A DNA stretch of 64,000 nucleotides from Limnovirga soli. Its GTDB lineage: Bacteria > Bacteroidota > Bacteroidia > Chitinophagales > Chitinophagaceae. The position numbers were made by a program, and so were the translations under genes. Position 1 is the stretch's first letter. Each line of letters begins with the position of its first letter. A model generated the notes under the pieces. The model was not told where the DNA came from, searched no databases, and saw nothing but the letters and a program-made list of their open reading frames with translations. The stretch spans positions 62,001 through 126,000 of the forward strand of contig NZ_WHPF01000013.1 of NCBI RefSeq assembly GCF_013106755.1, read 5' to 3'. Positions 25,960-35,941 of this stretch are shown in pieces.

Positions 25960-28791
25960 ATGAGTAAGAAATTATTTTTGCTGGATGCCCTTGCGCTTAT
26001 ATACAGGGCCTATTATGCCCTGATACGCAGCCCCAGAATTACATCGAAAGGCCGTAATACCAATGCGCAGTTTGGGTTTACTTCTACGCTGATAGATTTG
26101 ATCAATAAAGAAAAACCTACGCATATAGCCGTTTGTTTTGATACGCATGCCCCTACCGAAAGGCATACCGATTTTAGTGATTATAAAGCCAACCGTCAGG
26201 AAGCGCCGGAAGATTTGCTGGATGCTATACCTGATATTAAGCGTATTATTCGTGGATTTAATATTCCTGTAGTAGAATTGGATGGCTATGAGGCAGATGA
26301 TGTAATTGGAACTGTTGCCTGGCAGGCTTCGGATGCAGGTTATGAAGTATTTATGGTTACACCCGATAAAGATTACGGTCAATTGGTTAGGGATGGTGTA
26401 AAAATTTACAAACCCGGCTATCAGGGCGGCGATGTGGAAATTATGGGTCCGGCCGAAGTGTGTGCCAAATGGGGTATAGATAGCGTGGCACAGGTAATTG
26501 ATATTTTAGGACTTATGGGCGATGCCGTAGATAATATTCCCGGTATACCTGGCGTGGGTGAGAAAACGGCTGCCAAATTATTAAAGGAGTTTGGTACGCT
26601 GGAAAATATTCTGGCCAATGCCGATGGCATAAAAGGTGCTTTAGGCGAAAAAGTGCGTAATGGAAAAGATAGCGCCATAATGAGTAAAAAACTGGCTACC
26701 ATTATTACCGCGGTGCCGGTTGCTTTTCATGAAGAAGACTATCGCTTAAAAGAATGGAATAAAACTGAATTGATTGATGTATTTATAGAACTGGAATTTA
26801 AAACCCTGGGTAAAAGAATTTTAGGGGAAGATTTTAATGCATTTCAAACGGCACCGGTTGGCGTACAAGCAGACCTGTTTGGCAATGCCGTTGCCAGTAA
26901 ACAAAAACCGGCTACACCCGCCATTGTAGCTGCAGCTGCCGAAGAAAAGGCAGAAGCAGGAATGGCTGCAGATAAAAACATAAATAATACCACCCACGAG
27001 TATATACTGGCAGATTCGGATGATAAAATTCAATCATTGCTAACCGCATTGCTGGCACAAACCGAGATTTGCTTTGATACAGAAACCACCGGTTTGGATG
27101 CCAATGATGCAGAATTGGTAGGGCTAAGTTTTGCGTATACACCGCATACAGCCTACTATATTCCCTGCCCCGCCAATCAGGAAGAAACAAAACGGATACT
27201 GGCTTTGTTTGCGCCCCTGTTTACTTCAACAAATATTACCTGGATTGGCCAGAATATTAAATATGATATGCTGGTGCTAAAATGGTATGGCATTGAACTG
27301 GCCGGCGCCATTTACGATACCATGCTGGCACATTATGTAATAGAGCCCGAAGGGCGGCGCAGCATGGATTTATTAAGCGCCCAATACCTTGGTTACGAGC
27401 CGGTACATATTGAAGAGCTGATTGGCAAAAAGGGCAAAACCCAGGGCAATATGCGGGATGTGGAGGTGGAAAAGGTGAAAGAATATGCCGCCGAAGATGC
27501 CGATATTACCTTGCAGCTAAAACAGGTATTACACCCTTATCTAAAAGAAAAATCAGTAGAAAAGGTTTTTTATGAAGTAGAGAATCCATTGGTAAAAGTA
27601 TTGGCCGCTATGGAGTTTGAAGGTGTAAAAATTGATGAAGCCTTTTTGAACGATTACTCCAAAGAACTGGAACGCGAAGCAGCCCAAAGCGAAGAAAATG
27701 TATACAAACAGGCAGGGGTAAAATTTAACCTGGCTTCGCCAAAGCAGTTGGGCGAAGTGCTGTTTGAAGTATTAAAAATTGACCCCAAAGCCAAAAAAAC
27801 CAAAACCGGTCAATATGCTACCGGCGAAGATGTATTAGCAAAACTGGCCAATAATAATCCCATTGTAGCAGATATTCTTGCTTTTAGAGAATTAACCAAA
27901 CTAAAAAGCACTTATGTAGATGCGCTGCCTTTAATGATTAACCGTAAAACCGGCCGGGTGCATACTTCCTATGCGCAGGCAGTAGCCGTTACCGGCAGGT
28001 TAAGCAGCAATAACCCCAACCTGCAAAATATTCCCATACGCAGCGAAAGGGGCCGCGAAATTCGTAAAGCATTTATTCCAAGGGATGCCAATCATGTGCT
28101 GGTAAGTGCCGATTATTCGCAAATTGAATTACGTATCGTAGCCGCCATTAGTGGCGACCCCAATATGTGCGAGGCTTTTAAAAAGGGCGTAGATATTCAT
28201 ACCGCTACCGCTGCCAAAGTTTTTCATGTAGACGAGAAAGAGGTAACCAAAGAAATGCGTTACAAAGCCAAGAGCGTAAACTTTGGTATTATTTATGGGC
28301 AGGGGGCATTTGGACTGGCAGATAACCTGGGCATTAGCAGAACAGAAGCCAAAGAAATTATTGATAACTATAAAAAAGAATTTAGCGGCATTACCGGTTA
28401 TATGGATGCCACCATCAACTTTGCCCGTGAACATGGCTATGTAGAAACATTAATGGGCCGCAAACGCTGGCTGCGGGATATTAACAGCAGCAATTTTACC
28501 GTTCGTGGTTTTGCTGAACGCAATGCAGTAAACAGTCCCATACAAGGTACGGCTGCCGATATGATTAAGCTGGCCATGATAAAAATTCATGCTGCCATGC
28601 AGGCAGAAAAACTGCAAAGCAAAATGATATTGCAGGTACACGATGAATTGGTGTTTGATGCTTTGCCTGAGGAATTGGACATATTAAAACCGCTGATTTT
28701 AAACAATATGAAAGCCGCCCTGCTGCTACCCAACGAGGTACCTGTAGAAGCCGAATTGGGCGCCGGTGCCAACTGGCTGGTAGCACATTAA
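25960..28791 (+). CDS. polA: DNA polymerase I
   Basis: 943 residues from the ATG at 25960 (MSKKLFLLDALALIYRAYYA); the frame opens 72 bp earlier but that adds residues absent from the family. The 5'-nuclease domain covers about 1-290 (VCFDTHAPTERHTDFSDYKA, GDAVDNIPGIPGVGEKTA). The 3'-5' exonuclease domain keeps its acidic residues (CFDTETTGLD), so proofreading should be active. The polymerase domain has motif A (SADYSQIELR), motif B (RYKAKSVNFGIIYGQ) and motif C (LQVHDELVFD). It fills gaps during replication and repair. A short linker rich in Ala and Lys joins the two nuclease domains. Confidence 0.96.
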   Translation: MSKKLFLLDALALIYRAYYALIRSPRITSKGRNTNAQFGFTSTLIDLINKEKPTHIAVCFDTHAPTERHTDFSDYKANRQEAPEDLLDAIPDIKRIIRGFNIPVVELDGYEADDVIGTVAWQASDAGYEVFMVTPDKDYGQLVRDGVKIYKPGYQGGDVEIMGPAEVCAKWGIDSVAQVIDILGLMGDAVDNIPGIPGVGEKTAAKLLKEFGTLENILANADGIKGALGEKVRNGKDSAIMSKKLATIITAVPVAFHEEDYRLKEWNKTELIDVFIELEFKTLGKRILGEDFNAFQTAPVGVQADLFGNAVASKQKPATPAIVAAAAEEKAEAGMAADKNINNTTHEYILADSDDKIQSLLTALLAQTEICFDTETTGLDANDAELVGLSFAYTPHTAYYIPCPANQEETKRILALFAPLFTSTNITWIGQNIKYDMLVLKWYGIELAGAIYDTMLAHYVIEPEGRRSMDLLSAQYLGYEPVHIEELIGKKGKTQGNMRDVEVEKVKEYAAEDADITLQLKQVLHPYLKEKSVEKVFYEVENPLVKVLAAMEFEGVKIDEAFLNDYSKELEREAAQSEENVYKQAGVKFNLASPKQLGEVLFEVLKIDPKAKKTKTGQYATGEDVLAKLANNNPIVADILAFRELTKLKSTYVDALPLMINRKTGRVHTSYAQAVAVTGRLSSNNPNLQNIPIRSERGREIRKAFIPRDANHVLVSADYSQIELRIVAAISGDPNMCEAFKKGVDIHTATAAKVFHVDEKEVTKEMRYKAKSVNFGIIYGQGAFGLADNLGISRTEAKEIIDNYKKEFSGITGYMDATINFAREHGYVETLMGRKRWLRDINSSNFTVRGFAERNAVNSPIQGTAADMIKLAMIKIHAAMQAEKLQSKMILQVHDELVFDALPEELDILKPLILNNMKAALLLPNEVPVEAELGAGANWLVAH

Positions 28792-28799
28792 TATGTTAT

Positions 28800-28829
28800 G
28801 TGCCCGACAGCGGTAGTGCTATCGGGCAC
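28800..28829 (+). terminator. Hairpin after polA
   Basis: 8-bp stem GTGCCCGA / TCGGGCAC with a 14-nt loop, 9 bp past the stop and next to repeat copy J. No T-run follows, so its role as a terminator is uncertain. Confidence 0.45.
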
Positions 28830-28831
28830 CG

Positions 28832-28849
28832 CTTGCGTCGCACTCTTGT
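28832..28849 (-). repeat. Dispersed intergenic repeat, copy J (gagt subtype)
   Basis: Reverse-complement copy of ACAAGAGTGCGACGCAAG, directly after the polA hairpin. Confidence 0.9.
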
Positions 28850-28914
28850 GCGGCAACAATACTATTGGGCAAGCACAATCAATTTAATAAGAAGGTAATT
28901 ATAATAAACAGCAA

Positions 28915-29742
28915 ATGGTTATTCTTATACAGTGTACAGATAAGGTGGGCCTGGTAGCGGCCATAGCAGGCGTATTGGCCGCCATGGATATTAATATTGT
29001 TGCCATGCGGGAGCATGTAGATACCAACGACAACCTGTTTTTTATGCGGGTAGTAACAGCCCAGGATGCAGATGCCACCACGGTAAAACAACAATTGGCT
29101 GAAGTGCTACCACCGGCTGCCGATATAAAAGTAAACCCCAAACCACAGAAAAAAATTATTGTACTGGTAACCAAAGAATACCATTGCCTTAGCGATATTC
29201 TTATACGTAATTATTTTAAAACGCTGCAGGCGTCTGTACAATGTGTGATAGGTAACCATGCCACTTTACAGGATATTTGTACCCGCTTTGATATTCCCTT
29301 TCATTATATATCTCATGAGGCAAAAGATAAATCAGTGTTTGAAGAGGAGCTAAAGGGAATTATTGCAAATTACGCTGCAGATTACCTGGTATTGGCAAAG
29401 TTTATGCGTATACTATCGCCGCAGTTTATTGAAAATTTTCCGTTGAAAATCATCAATATCCATCATTCCTTTTTACCAGCATTTATTGGTGCCAATCCTT
29501 ATCGGCAGGCGTTTGAACGTGGGGTAAAGCTCATTGGGGCCACTGCGCATTTTGTAACCAACGATTTAGATGAAGGCCCCATTATTGCGCAGCAAATTAT
29601 TCCGGTAAACCATAGCCTAACCGCTGCCGGCATGATGAAAGCCGGTAAAGAAATAGAAACCGCCGTATTGGCCAAAGCCCTTAACATGGTATTGGATGAT
29701 AAGGTATTTGTATATGGCAATAAAACCATTGTGTTTGAATAA
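28915..29742 (+). CDS. purU: Formyltetrahydrofolate deformylase
   Basis: 275 residues. An N-terminal ACT domain (about 1-75: VILIQCTDKVGLVAAIAGVL) is followed by a formyltransferase-fold domain with IINIHHSFLPAFIGANPY and a catalytic Asp in NDLDEGPIIAQQI. PurU hydrolyses 10-formyl-THF to THF and formate, balancing one-carbon pools and supplying formate to PurT; the ACT domain responds to glycine or methionine in studied members. Transcribed alone, 123 bp after polA. Confidence 0.93.
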   Translation: MVILIQCTDKVGLVAAIAGVLAAMDINIVAMREHVDTNDNLFFMRVVTAQDADATTVKQQLAEVLPPAADIKVNPKPQKKIIVLVTKEYHCLSDILIRNYFKTLQASVQCVIGNHATLQDICTRFDIPFHYISHEAKDKSVFEEELKGIIANYAADYLVLAKFMRILSPQFIENFPLKIINIHHSFLPAFIGANPYRQAFERGVKLIGATAHFVTNDLDEGPIIAQQIIPVNHSLTAAGMMKAGKEIETAVLAKALNMVLDDKVFVYGNKTIVFE

Positions 29743-29776
29743 GCGGTATTTCTTGGCTGCATAAAGTACCGAACGT

Positions 29777-29794
29777 ACAAGAGTGCGACGCAAG
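29777..29794 (+). repeat. Dispersed intergenic repeat, copy K (gagt subtype, extended)
   Basis: Exact core within a 56-bp block (29756-29811, GCTGCATAAAG to CCATGGGTT) that matches copy L at 54 of 56 positions, showing that the unit is longer than the core. Confidence 0.92.
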
Positions 29795-29894
29795 CGGCGA
29801 TGCCATGGGTTAAATAGCTTGCAACCATAATAAAAAAAATTAGAGAATGGGCTGGCGCCTACGTTATTGGCTATACAGTTGTTATAAAATAAAA

Positions 29895-29916
29895 CACCCG
29901 TAGTTTACTACGGGTG
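29895..29916 (-). terminator. Terminator of the 29945-32386 gene
   Basis: 9-bp stem CACCCGTAG / CTACGGGTG with a 4-nt loop; on the minus strand it is followed by TTTTATTTT. Confidence 0.85.
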
Positions 29917-29944
29917 CAGGGTAGAAAAAAGGGGCTTTTGAATG

Positions 29945-32386
29945 TTAATTTTTATAAAGTATTGCTGATTGATCTTTTTCGCCATTAATTAGTACATGTA
30001 CCAGGTACATGGCTTTGGCAAATTTGCTTAGGCTTAGGCTAACAGAGTTAGTGCCTTTTACAGTTATGCCTTCCTTATGCCAGATTGTTTTTCCACTCAG
30101 ATCAGTTAATTGAATGGTGTATTTACTATTGGCTTGTGATGCAGTAAATAAAACGGTACTATTGTTTACAGCCGGATTTGGTTGCACCCATATTTTCTTT
30201 TCATTTATTACTGCTTGCAAGGCATTTTCTGCGCTTGCAATTATTGCTGCTGCAGTTTTAAACTGTTGATTGGGCGAGTAGGCAGAAAAACTGGTGGTAG
30301 TGCCATTTTTGCATTTGGTAGCCATACGCCATTGGTAAATGGTATTGATACTTAAACCACTGAGGGCTAAACTGGTTATATTGCCGGTGGTGTTTTGTGT
30401 CGTCCAGGCCGTAGTGCCTTTTACGCGGTATTGTACTTTATAACCTGCAGCACAACCAACTGCCGCCCAGTTAAGTGTGGCAGTAGTGCCCGTAATATTG
30501 GTGGTGGTTTGGCCACCGGCAACGCCGGGGCAGGTAATGGTAAGGGTGTAGCCGGTATCTGCATAGGCAAAATAATTAAAGCCGGTAAGCAGGGTATCTG
30601 TACTGCGGATACGGATTTTATAACCGCTGGTACCCACCGCCAATGTAGCCGGTACAATAGCATTAATACTACCCGTGCCGGTGGATTTTACGCTGCCTAT
30701 AATAGTGGGTGTGGTAAAATCTCCGCTGGCATTAGACAACTCAGCAGTAAATTTATTTTTAGCAGAAAAGGTTAAGCCTGTTGAGGTAAATGGTATACTA
30801 ATATTACAACCCGGCATAACCTGTTTGGCAGATATGGCAGCTACGCGGATGTATTGGTCTTTTAGTTTGCCGAAGAATAAATTTTGCGTAGAAAAGTCGC
30901 CAGTATAATTACTGTTTAAATTACCGAGCGTTAAAATATTACCCCTGTAATATCCTGAAGTGTAAATACTATTATTAAATCCTTTTACGGCAAGTCCTGG
31001 CGAGAAGCCACCGGCATTTACATCACCCGAGAAAGTTGTAGCCCACTGGAAATCTCCATTTGTATTTGCTTTGGAAACAAAATATTCTACCGCACCTCCA
31101 CCATTTATTGAGCTGGGCTGAACATATAACCCGGAAAAATACCACAGCTTCCCCAGATAAGTGTAATTACGTATGCCACCTGAAATATATAACGCATTAT
31201 TGGCAAAGGAAATGCCGTTTGCATAAGTATCGCTTGAAGCAAACCCCTTGTGCCAGATTAGATTACCGGAATTATCAAGCTTAACCAAAAAAGTATTGGT
31301 TTTATCTGTACTAATTGTATCTCCTAAAATAATAGCACCACTACCATAGCTATGCCCCCTGTAATTCGCTAGTGCATACACATTATTAGCATTATCAACA
31401 GCGAAAAAAGTATGCCCTAAAGAAGTTCCCTGAGAATAATTTGTGTTGATTAAATCCTTTGCATATTCCCATACTCCTGTCGAAGAAATTTTTGCTATAA
31501 ATGTTGACCAGCTACGATTGCCATTTTTTAAATATTCTGTTGTATGAAAAATATTTGAACCAAAAGCGCATCCATCATTTGCGATGCCGTACAAAAAGAC
31601 ATTACCATTATTGTCAGCAATGATGCTGTTGCAATCATCTGATGCGAAACTGTTCTCCAACTCTACAGCATAATTTGACCATAACAACGTTCCCGCATTA
31701 TTCATTTTAAACACAATGCATGTTGAATTATAGACGTCGGTCAATGGTGCAGGTAGCGGTATAGTACCGGCGCCGATGCTAAGACTTGTAAGGGTAGGGT
31801 CATTACGAATATATAGAAATTCGCAAATGATATTATTATTGCTATCGCTTGTAATAAGCGGATTATACCTTGAAGAATTATAATTTGAGCCTGTAACAAG
31901 CCTGTTCCATACCACACCGCCGGTATTGTTAAATTTAGTAACAAAAACACCTACTTCCTGAACACCTGAAACAAAATTGAAACTGCCGATACTATATGAA
32001 TAAGTAGAAATAACTGTAGGTGAATACTTCCCCGTGATAAATACGCCTTGTGGATTAATAGTTAGATCAGTTGCTTTAATATACCCGGACGCAGAAGTCG
32101 GTGTTATTAATTTATACCAAAGCAACACGCCAGTACTATCATATTTGGCTAGATAACTGCCACTGCCGGTAGCTCTAAGGCTGTCATTTAAGAACAAGGA
32201 GCCCATATAATCTCCAAGTACGTAGGCATTGCCAGATGCATCTACTTCTACATCATGCGCATCATCATGCTCACTATTTGGGGTTAAATTTCCATTGGGT
32301 TCCGGTTTTGTCCATTGCCAGGTTTGTGCAGAGAGTTGCATTGTAGTTAGGAGGGTGGTTAATAAAACCAAATACAATTTTTTCAT
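29945..32386 (-). CDS. Secreted SBBP-like repeat protein with fibronectin III and T9SS sorting domains
   Basis: 813 residues. Signal peptide 1-20 (MKKLYLVLLTTLLTTMQLSA). Residues about 40-520 carry SBBP-like beta-propeller repeats (DASGNAYVLGDYMGS, YLAKYDSTGVLLWYKLI, FVSKANTNGDFQWATTFSGD). A fibronectin type III domain lies about 640-725 (TATLNWAAVGCAAGYKVQYR). The C-terminus (IWVQPNPAVNNSTVLFTAS onward) is a type A type IX sorting domain. It should be exported to the cell surface or medium; no catalytic motif is visible. Transcribed alone, with a strong terminator. Confidence 0.85.
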   Translation of the reverse strand: MKKLYLVLLTTLLTTMQLSAQTWQWTKPEPNGNLTPNSEHDDAHDVEVDASGNAYVLGDYMGSLFLNDSLRATGSGSYLAKYDSTGVLLWYKLITPTSASGYIKATDLTINPQGVFITGKYSPTVISTYSYSIGSFNFVSGVQEVGVFVTKFNNTGGVVWNRLVTGSNYNSSRYNPLITSDSNNNIICEFLYIRNDPTLTSLSIGAGTIPLPAPLTDVYNSTCIVFKMNNAGTLLWSNYAVELENSFASDDCNSIIADNNGNVFLYGIANDGCAFGSNIFHTTEYLKNGNRSWSTFIAKISSTGVWEYAKDLINTNYSQGTSLGHTFFAVDNANNVYALANYRGHSYGSGAIILGDTISTDKTNTFLVKLDNSGNLIWHKGFASSDTYANGISFANNALYISGGIRNYTYLGKLWYFSGLYVQPSSINGGGAVEYFVSKANTNGDFQWATTFSGDVNAGGFSPGLAVKGFNNSIYTSGYYRGNILTLGNLNSNYTGDFSTQNLFFGKLKDQYIRVAAISAKQVMPGCNISIPFTSTGLTFSAKNKFTAELSNASGDFTTPTIIGSVKSTGTGSINAIVPATLAVGTSGYKIRIRSTDTLLTGFNYFAYADTGYTLTITCPGVAGGQTTTNITGTTATLNWAAVGCAAGYKVQYRVKGTTAWTTQNTTGNITSLALSGLSINTIYQWRMATKCKNGTTTSFSAYSPNQQFKTAAAIIASAENALQAVINEKKIWVQPNPAVNNSTVLFTASQANSKYTIQLTDLSGKTIWHKEGITVKGTNSVSLSLSKFAKAMYLVHVLINGEKDQSAILYKN

Positions 32387-32939
32387 GGTACGTTTTTTAA
32401 TTAGTAACTATTTATTGATTATTGAAAGCAACATAAGTAACTTCTATTGCGGTAAATTTTTACCACAATAACTGGTTAACACGGCTTAGCCAATGAAATA
32501 TTGGAGGGAATTTTGGTGCTGGTTTTCAACTGGTTAAAAGCTTTTGCCTGGATGCATTTTGCTTTTTCAAAACTAGGGGCCTGGTATAAGAATGGCTACC
32601 GTTAAAACACCCTTTTATAAAGTTTTACAACGGTAATTTTACCAGTTTAAATATATAAGCTTTTTATGAATATAAATAACTGATGCTAAGTATTTATGGA
32701 AATATAATGTGGTTTTAAATAAATGATATGCGGAAGCCTGGTGTTGTTGTAGTTTGTATATTTCAAAATATTAGCTGCATAAAGAACCGCACGTACAAGA
32801 GTGCGACGCAAGCGGCGATGCCATGGGTTGTGTTGCCGGGCTCACATATATTTAAAAAAATTTGGGGGAATAAGACTATTCCCCCGCACCCTTTTTTCTA
32901 TAAAATGAGTATGCGACTACTCAAAAAGTTTATATGCCC
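32387..32939. other. Long AT-rich intergenic stretch with repeat copy L
   Basis: No gene of acceptable quality is visible. It holds the extended repeat copy L and otherwise plain AT-rich DNA between two minus-strand genes. Confidence 0.6.
32795..32812 (+). repeat. Dispersed intergenic repeat, copy L (gagt subtype, extended)
   Basis: Exact core inside a 56-bp block (32774-32829) nearly identical to copy K; GCCGGGCTCA follows about 20 bp downstream. Confidence 0.92.
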
Positions 32940-33803
32940 TTAGGTATATGATTCTATAAATTGATACAATGTTTCTTTATACGCATCGCCTACAGGAATG
33001 CTGTAGCTGCCAATGCTTAACTCGTTTTTGGCGATACAATCTATGTGCTGTATGGCAGCTATATACGAACGATGTACCCGGATAAACTGATGATTGGGTA
33101 ATTTTTTTTCGAAGTCCTTTAAATTTTGCAAAGTGGTTAAGGGGGTTGACCTGCCTTTGATGTATAGCTGAATATAATCTTTCATGCCTCCTACAAATAG
33201 AATATTGCTATAGTGTACACGAATAAGTTTGTATTCTGATTTTATAAAAATATACTCTTTAGCACTGGTTTTGTTTGTTGTGCTGGCATGTACTAAATAG
33301 GCTTGTGCTGCACTTATTTGTGTGAAAATATCACTTAACAAAAACGGTGGATGACAAATGGAAAATATATATTTTTCAAAAGTTGCATCAAGGCTTTGAT
33401 TAGATTGGCCGATACCAATAATTAATATGGTTGGATGGATTTCATGCAAAGCCTGTATACATTCTGCAGTTAGTAGCTGGATTGATACCATGGCAATTTT
33501 TACCTGCATAACAGATGGTATTTGCATCAGTTCGCTTGCATTATTTACAATTCGGCAAACCCTTACCGTTGCAATCTTATCAAGATGCGATACCAGCGGT
33601 TGTATCTCCGCAGCAATACTACTTATTATGATAACGCCTGTTTTATCCGAATCGATTGCAGGCAATGCTACATTGCCGATGGTTTTGCCTTTTGATGCGT
33701 ATGTTTTTGTGCATAATACCATAAGTAAATAATTGGCTAAATCAAAAATTGTTGATTCATTTGCTGATGCAGCAAAACTATTTGTATAAGTAAGTGTGTG
33801 CAA
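32940..33803 (-). CDS. LytTR-domain DNA-binding protein with degenerate receiver
   Basis: 287 residues. The C-terminal 105 residues are a LytTR domain (EYIFIKSEYKLIRVHYSNIL, HQFIRVHRSYIAA, SYSIPVGDAYKETL). Residues about 55-165 fold-match a receiver, but the strand that should carry the phospho-Asp reads IAMVSIQLLT, so the acceptor is lost and the domain cannot be phosphorylated in the usual way. It follows the intact LytTR regulator by 56 bp and may modulate the same targets, perhaps as a dimer partner. The 50-residue N-terminal part is unassigned. Confidence 0.75.
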   Translation of the reverse strand: MHTLTYTNSFAASANESTIFDLANYLLMVLCTKTYASKGKTIGNVALPAIDSDKTGVIIISSIAAEIQPLVSHLDKIATVRVCRIVNNASELMQIPSVMQVKIAMVSIQLLTAECIQALHEIHPTILIIGIGQSNQSLDATFEKYIFSICHPPFLLSDIFTQISAAQAYLVHASTTNKTSAKEYIFIKSEYKLIRVHYSNILFVGGMKDYIQLYIKGRSTPLTTLQNLKDFEKKLPNHQFIRVHRSYIAAIQHIDCIAKNELSIGSYSIPVGDAYKETLYQFIESYT

Positions 33804-33859
33804 AAAATTGCGATGAAACTACTTTTTCGTAAGACGAAAAATAGGGTAATTGGCTTTCT

Positions 33860-34564
33860 TTAAGAACCCGTTAACAACCTTAGGTTTTCTTTATACATTT
33901 CACCTATAGGTAGTTCATGGTTGTTTACCAGGATGGTATCTTTTTTAATTGCGTTAATCTGTTTAACTGCAATAATATATGATTTATGAATGCGTATAAA
34001 TTTACCGGCAGGTAGTTTTTCTTCCATTATTTTCATACGCATCCTGGTAACAAGTGGCATGGCGTTACCGGCAAGTTGTATTTTTATATAATCCCTTTGT
34101 GCTTCTATAAAAATGATTTCTGTAGTATCTATTTTAAGCATGCGGGAATCGATGTTAACAAAAAGATGTTCTGCGGGTTTTATTATGGATGATGATTTGG
34201 CGTATTGGGCTGTATGCAAGGCATATGCTTTATTACAGGCTTTTATAAAACGGTCTAATGGCACTGGTTTTAGCAAATAATCTACCACATCCAAATTAAA
34301 CCCATCAATGGCATATTTTTCATAAGCCGTAATAAAAATAACCATGGGTTTATGGGTAAGGCTTTGTACAAACTGCAAACCGGTTAAACCCGGCATTTGG
34401 ATATCCAGAAAAATAAGGTCTATGCTGTGTTGGCTTAATACCTGCATAGCTTCTATAGCATTTTTACAAGTGGCCTTCAAAGTTAAAAATGGGATATTTT
34501 TAATATTGTCTGCCAATAAATCCAATGCTGGCTTTTCATCATCAATGGCTATACAGTTAATCAT
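33860..34564 (-). CDS. LytTR-family response regulator
   Basis: 234 residues. Receiver 1-120 with acidic pair D8-D9, phospho-acceptor D54 (LIFLDIQMPGLTG) and Lys in DYLLKPVP; LytTR DNA-binding domain about 135-234 (LFVNIDSRMLKIDTTEIIFI, GKFIRIHKSYIIA). Its start overlaps the kinase stop by 4 bp, so the two are translationally coupled. It is the cognate regulator of the LytS-type kinase; targets are not evident. Confidence 0.92.
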   Translation of the reverse strand: MINCIAIDDEKPALDLLADNIKNIPFLTLKATCKNAIEAMQVLSQHSIDLIFLDIQMPGLTGLQFVQSLTHKPMVIFITAYEKYAIDGFNLDVVDYLLKPVPLDRFIKACNKAYALHTAQYAKSSSIIKPAEHLFVNIDSRMLKIDTTEIIFIEAQRDYIKIQLAGNAMPLVTRMRMKIMEEKLPAGKFIRIHKSYIIAVKQINAIKKDTILVNNHELPIGEMYKENLRLLTGS

Positions 34565-35700
34565 GTTACAGGTAGCTTAATGTGTAATAGAATAGTAAAC
34601 CAATCATCTGTTTTTGTAATGTTTAATAGGTGGTTGCCTTCATATAACAGGTTTAGTCTACGTTGTACATTTTGCAACCCTATGCCGCTGGTAGTATCTG
34701 CTTTGCTAATCTCATGCGGGTGGTAAGTATTTTTAACCAGCAGTTCTATTGATGTGTTGGTGGCGCTAAGTTGTATGCTAATTGAAGGAGTTTGAACATA
34801 GTTGGTGCCGTGTTTAAAGGCGTTTTCTACAAAAGGTATCAGCAGCATAGGCTCTATCAATATTTCAGGATCTGCTATATTAAATACGGCTTCAAATTCC
34901 AGATTGTCGTCGAACCGTTTGCGCTGTAAATCTATATAGCAATTCAGGTATTCAATTTCTTTGGCGATGGTTACTTTTTCCTCATTAGCGTCGTATAACA
35001 TGTATCTCATTAATGAAGAAAGCTGCATCACAGTTGGCTCCAGTTGCGGCGATTGCAGCCTGGCCATTGATACAATCGTGTTTAGTACATTAAACATAAA
35101 GTGCGGACTAACCTGAGACCTCAACAGGGATAACTCAGTATTAACCGTTTCATATGCTTTTTCCTGATGCCTCTTGTCGGCTGCTATTTTATCCCTTGTT
35201 ATTTTATAGGCCGTACTGGTACTAATGATTACCATAAATGGAAAAATGGGCATAAAAAAGAATGCATCAATTGTTATTTTTCCATCATAAAAAGCATGAA
35301 ATACTATATTCAATACCAACAAAAACAAAAGCAGCAAAACCACTGCAACAATTAAATAATTGTAGTATTTTCTTTTGTAAATAAAGCGTGGTATTAATTG
35401 TTGGGCATTAACATAGAACAATAGTATCAGTAAAATATTGCTAATAATATCCGGGATATTAAAAATTGATTTTTCTCTAAAACGAAAATCTCCATTATGT
35501 ATTGGCGGATCATGGTGTTCGGTAGGTCTTAAAAAATAGGGTAACGAAAGTAGTAATAGCCATGCAATTATATGCACACCTATTTCAATCCATTTTCTTT
35601 GTTGCCTGCTTGCTGCCATTCGGTCAAAATAACAACTAAACATTGTTGTGAAAATGTAAAAATTGCGCTTTACCATATACTTGAAGCATAACATTAACAT
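34561..35700 (-). CDS. LytS/YpdA-type membrane sensor histidine kinase
   Basis: 379 residues with four transmembrane segments (about 35-60, 80-97, 112-135, 140-162), no periplasmic domain of note, then the His_kinase domain QVSPHFMFNVLNTIVSMARL carrying the phospho-His, and an ATPase domain with PFVENAFKHG (N box) and SGIGLQNVQRRL (G box). The start may be Met1 or Met28 (MAASRQQRKWIEIG, at 35619), which begins right at the first helix. It forms an operon with the LytTR regulator by a 4-bp overlap. Confidence 0.9.
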   Translation of the reverse strand: MLMLCFKYMVKRNFYIFTTMFSCYFDRMAASRQQRKWIEIGVHIIAWLLLLSLPYFLRPTEHHDPPIHNGDFRFREKSIFNIPDIISNILLILLFYVNAQQLIPRFIYKRKYYNYLIVAVVLLLLFLLVLNIVFHAFYDGKITIDAFFFMPIFPFMVIISTSTAYKITRDKIAADKRHQEKAYETVNTELSLLRSQVSPHFMFNVLNTIVSMARLQSPQLEPTVMQLSSLMRYMLYDANEEKVTIAKEIEYLNCYIDLQRKRFDDNLEFEAVFNIADPEILIEPMLLIPFVENAFKHGTNYVQTPSISIQLSATNTSIELLVKNTYHPHEISKADTTSGIGLQNVQRRLNLLYEGNHLLNITKTDDWFTILLHIKLPVT

Positions 35701-35791
35701 TTGATTGCGCTTCTATCTGCCACAAGATTTCCTGGGCAGTAATATCATGCCTTTTATGTTTAGCCAAACAATGCTTATATATTCGGCAGCT

Positions 35792-35809
35792 CTTGCGTCG
35801 CACTCTTGT
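35792..35809 (-). repeat. Dispersed intergenic repeat, copy M (gagt subtype)
   Basis: Reverse-complement copy of ACAAGAGTGCGACGCAAG, upstream of the LytS-type kinase gene. Confidence 0.9.
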
Positions 35810-35941
35810 ACTGCATCAACAGTAGCAACTTAGAAAATATTTAAAATAATGTAAAGCAGCCTTGGCATCTTTATTTCCGTTTTACATTATGGGTTCTAAG
35901 TATGATTTCCAAAATGGAGTATTGTTATAAATACCAGTAAC

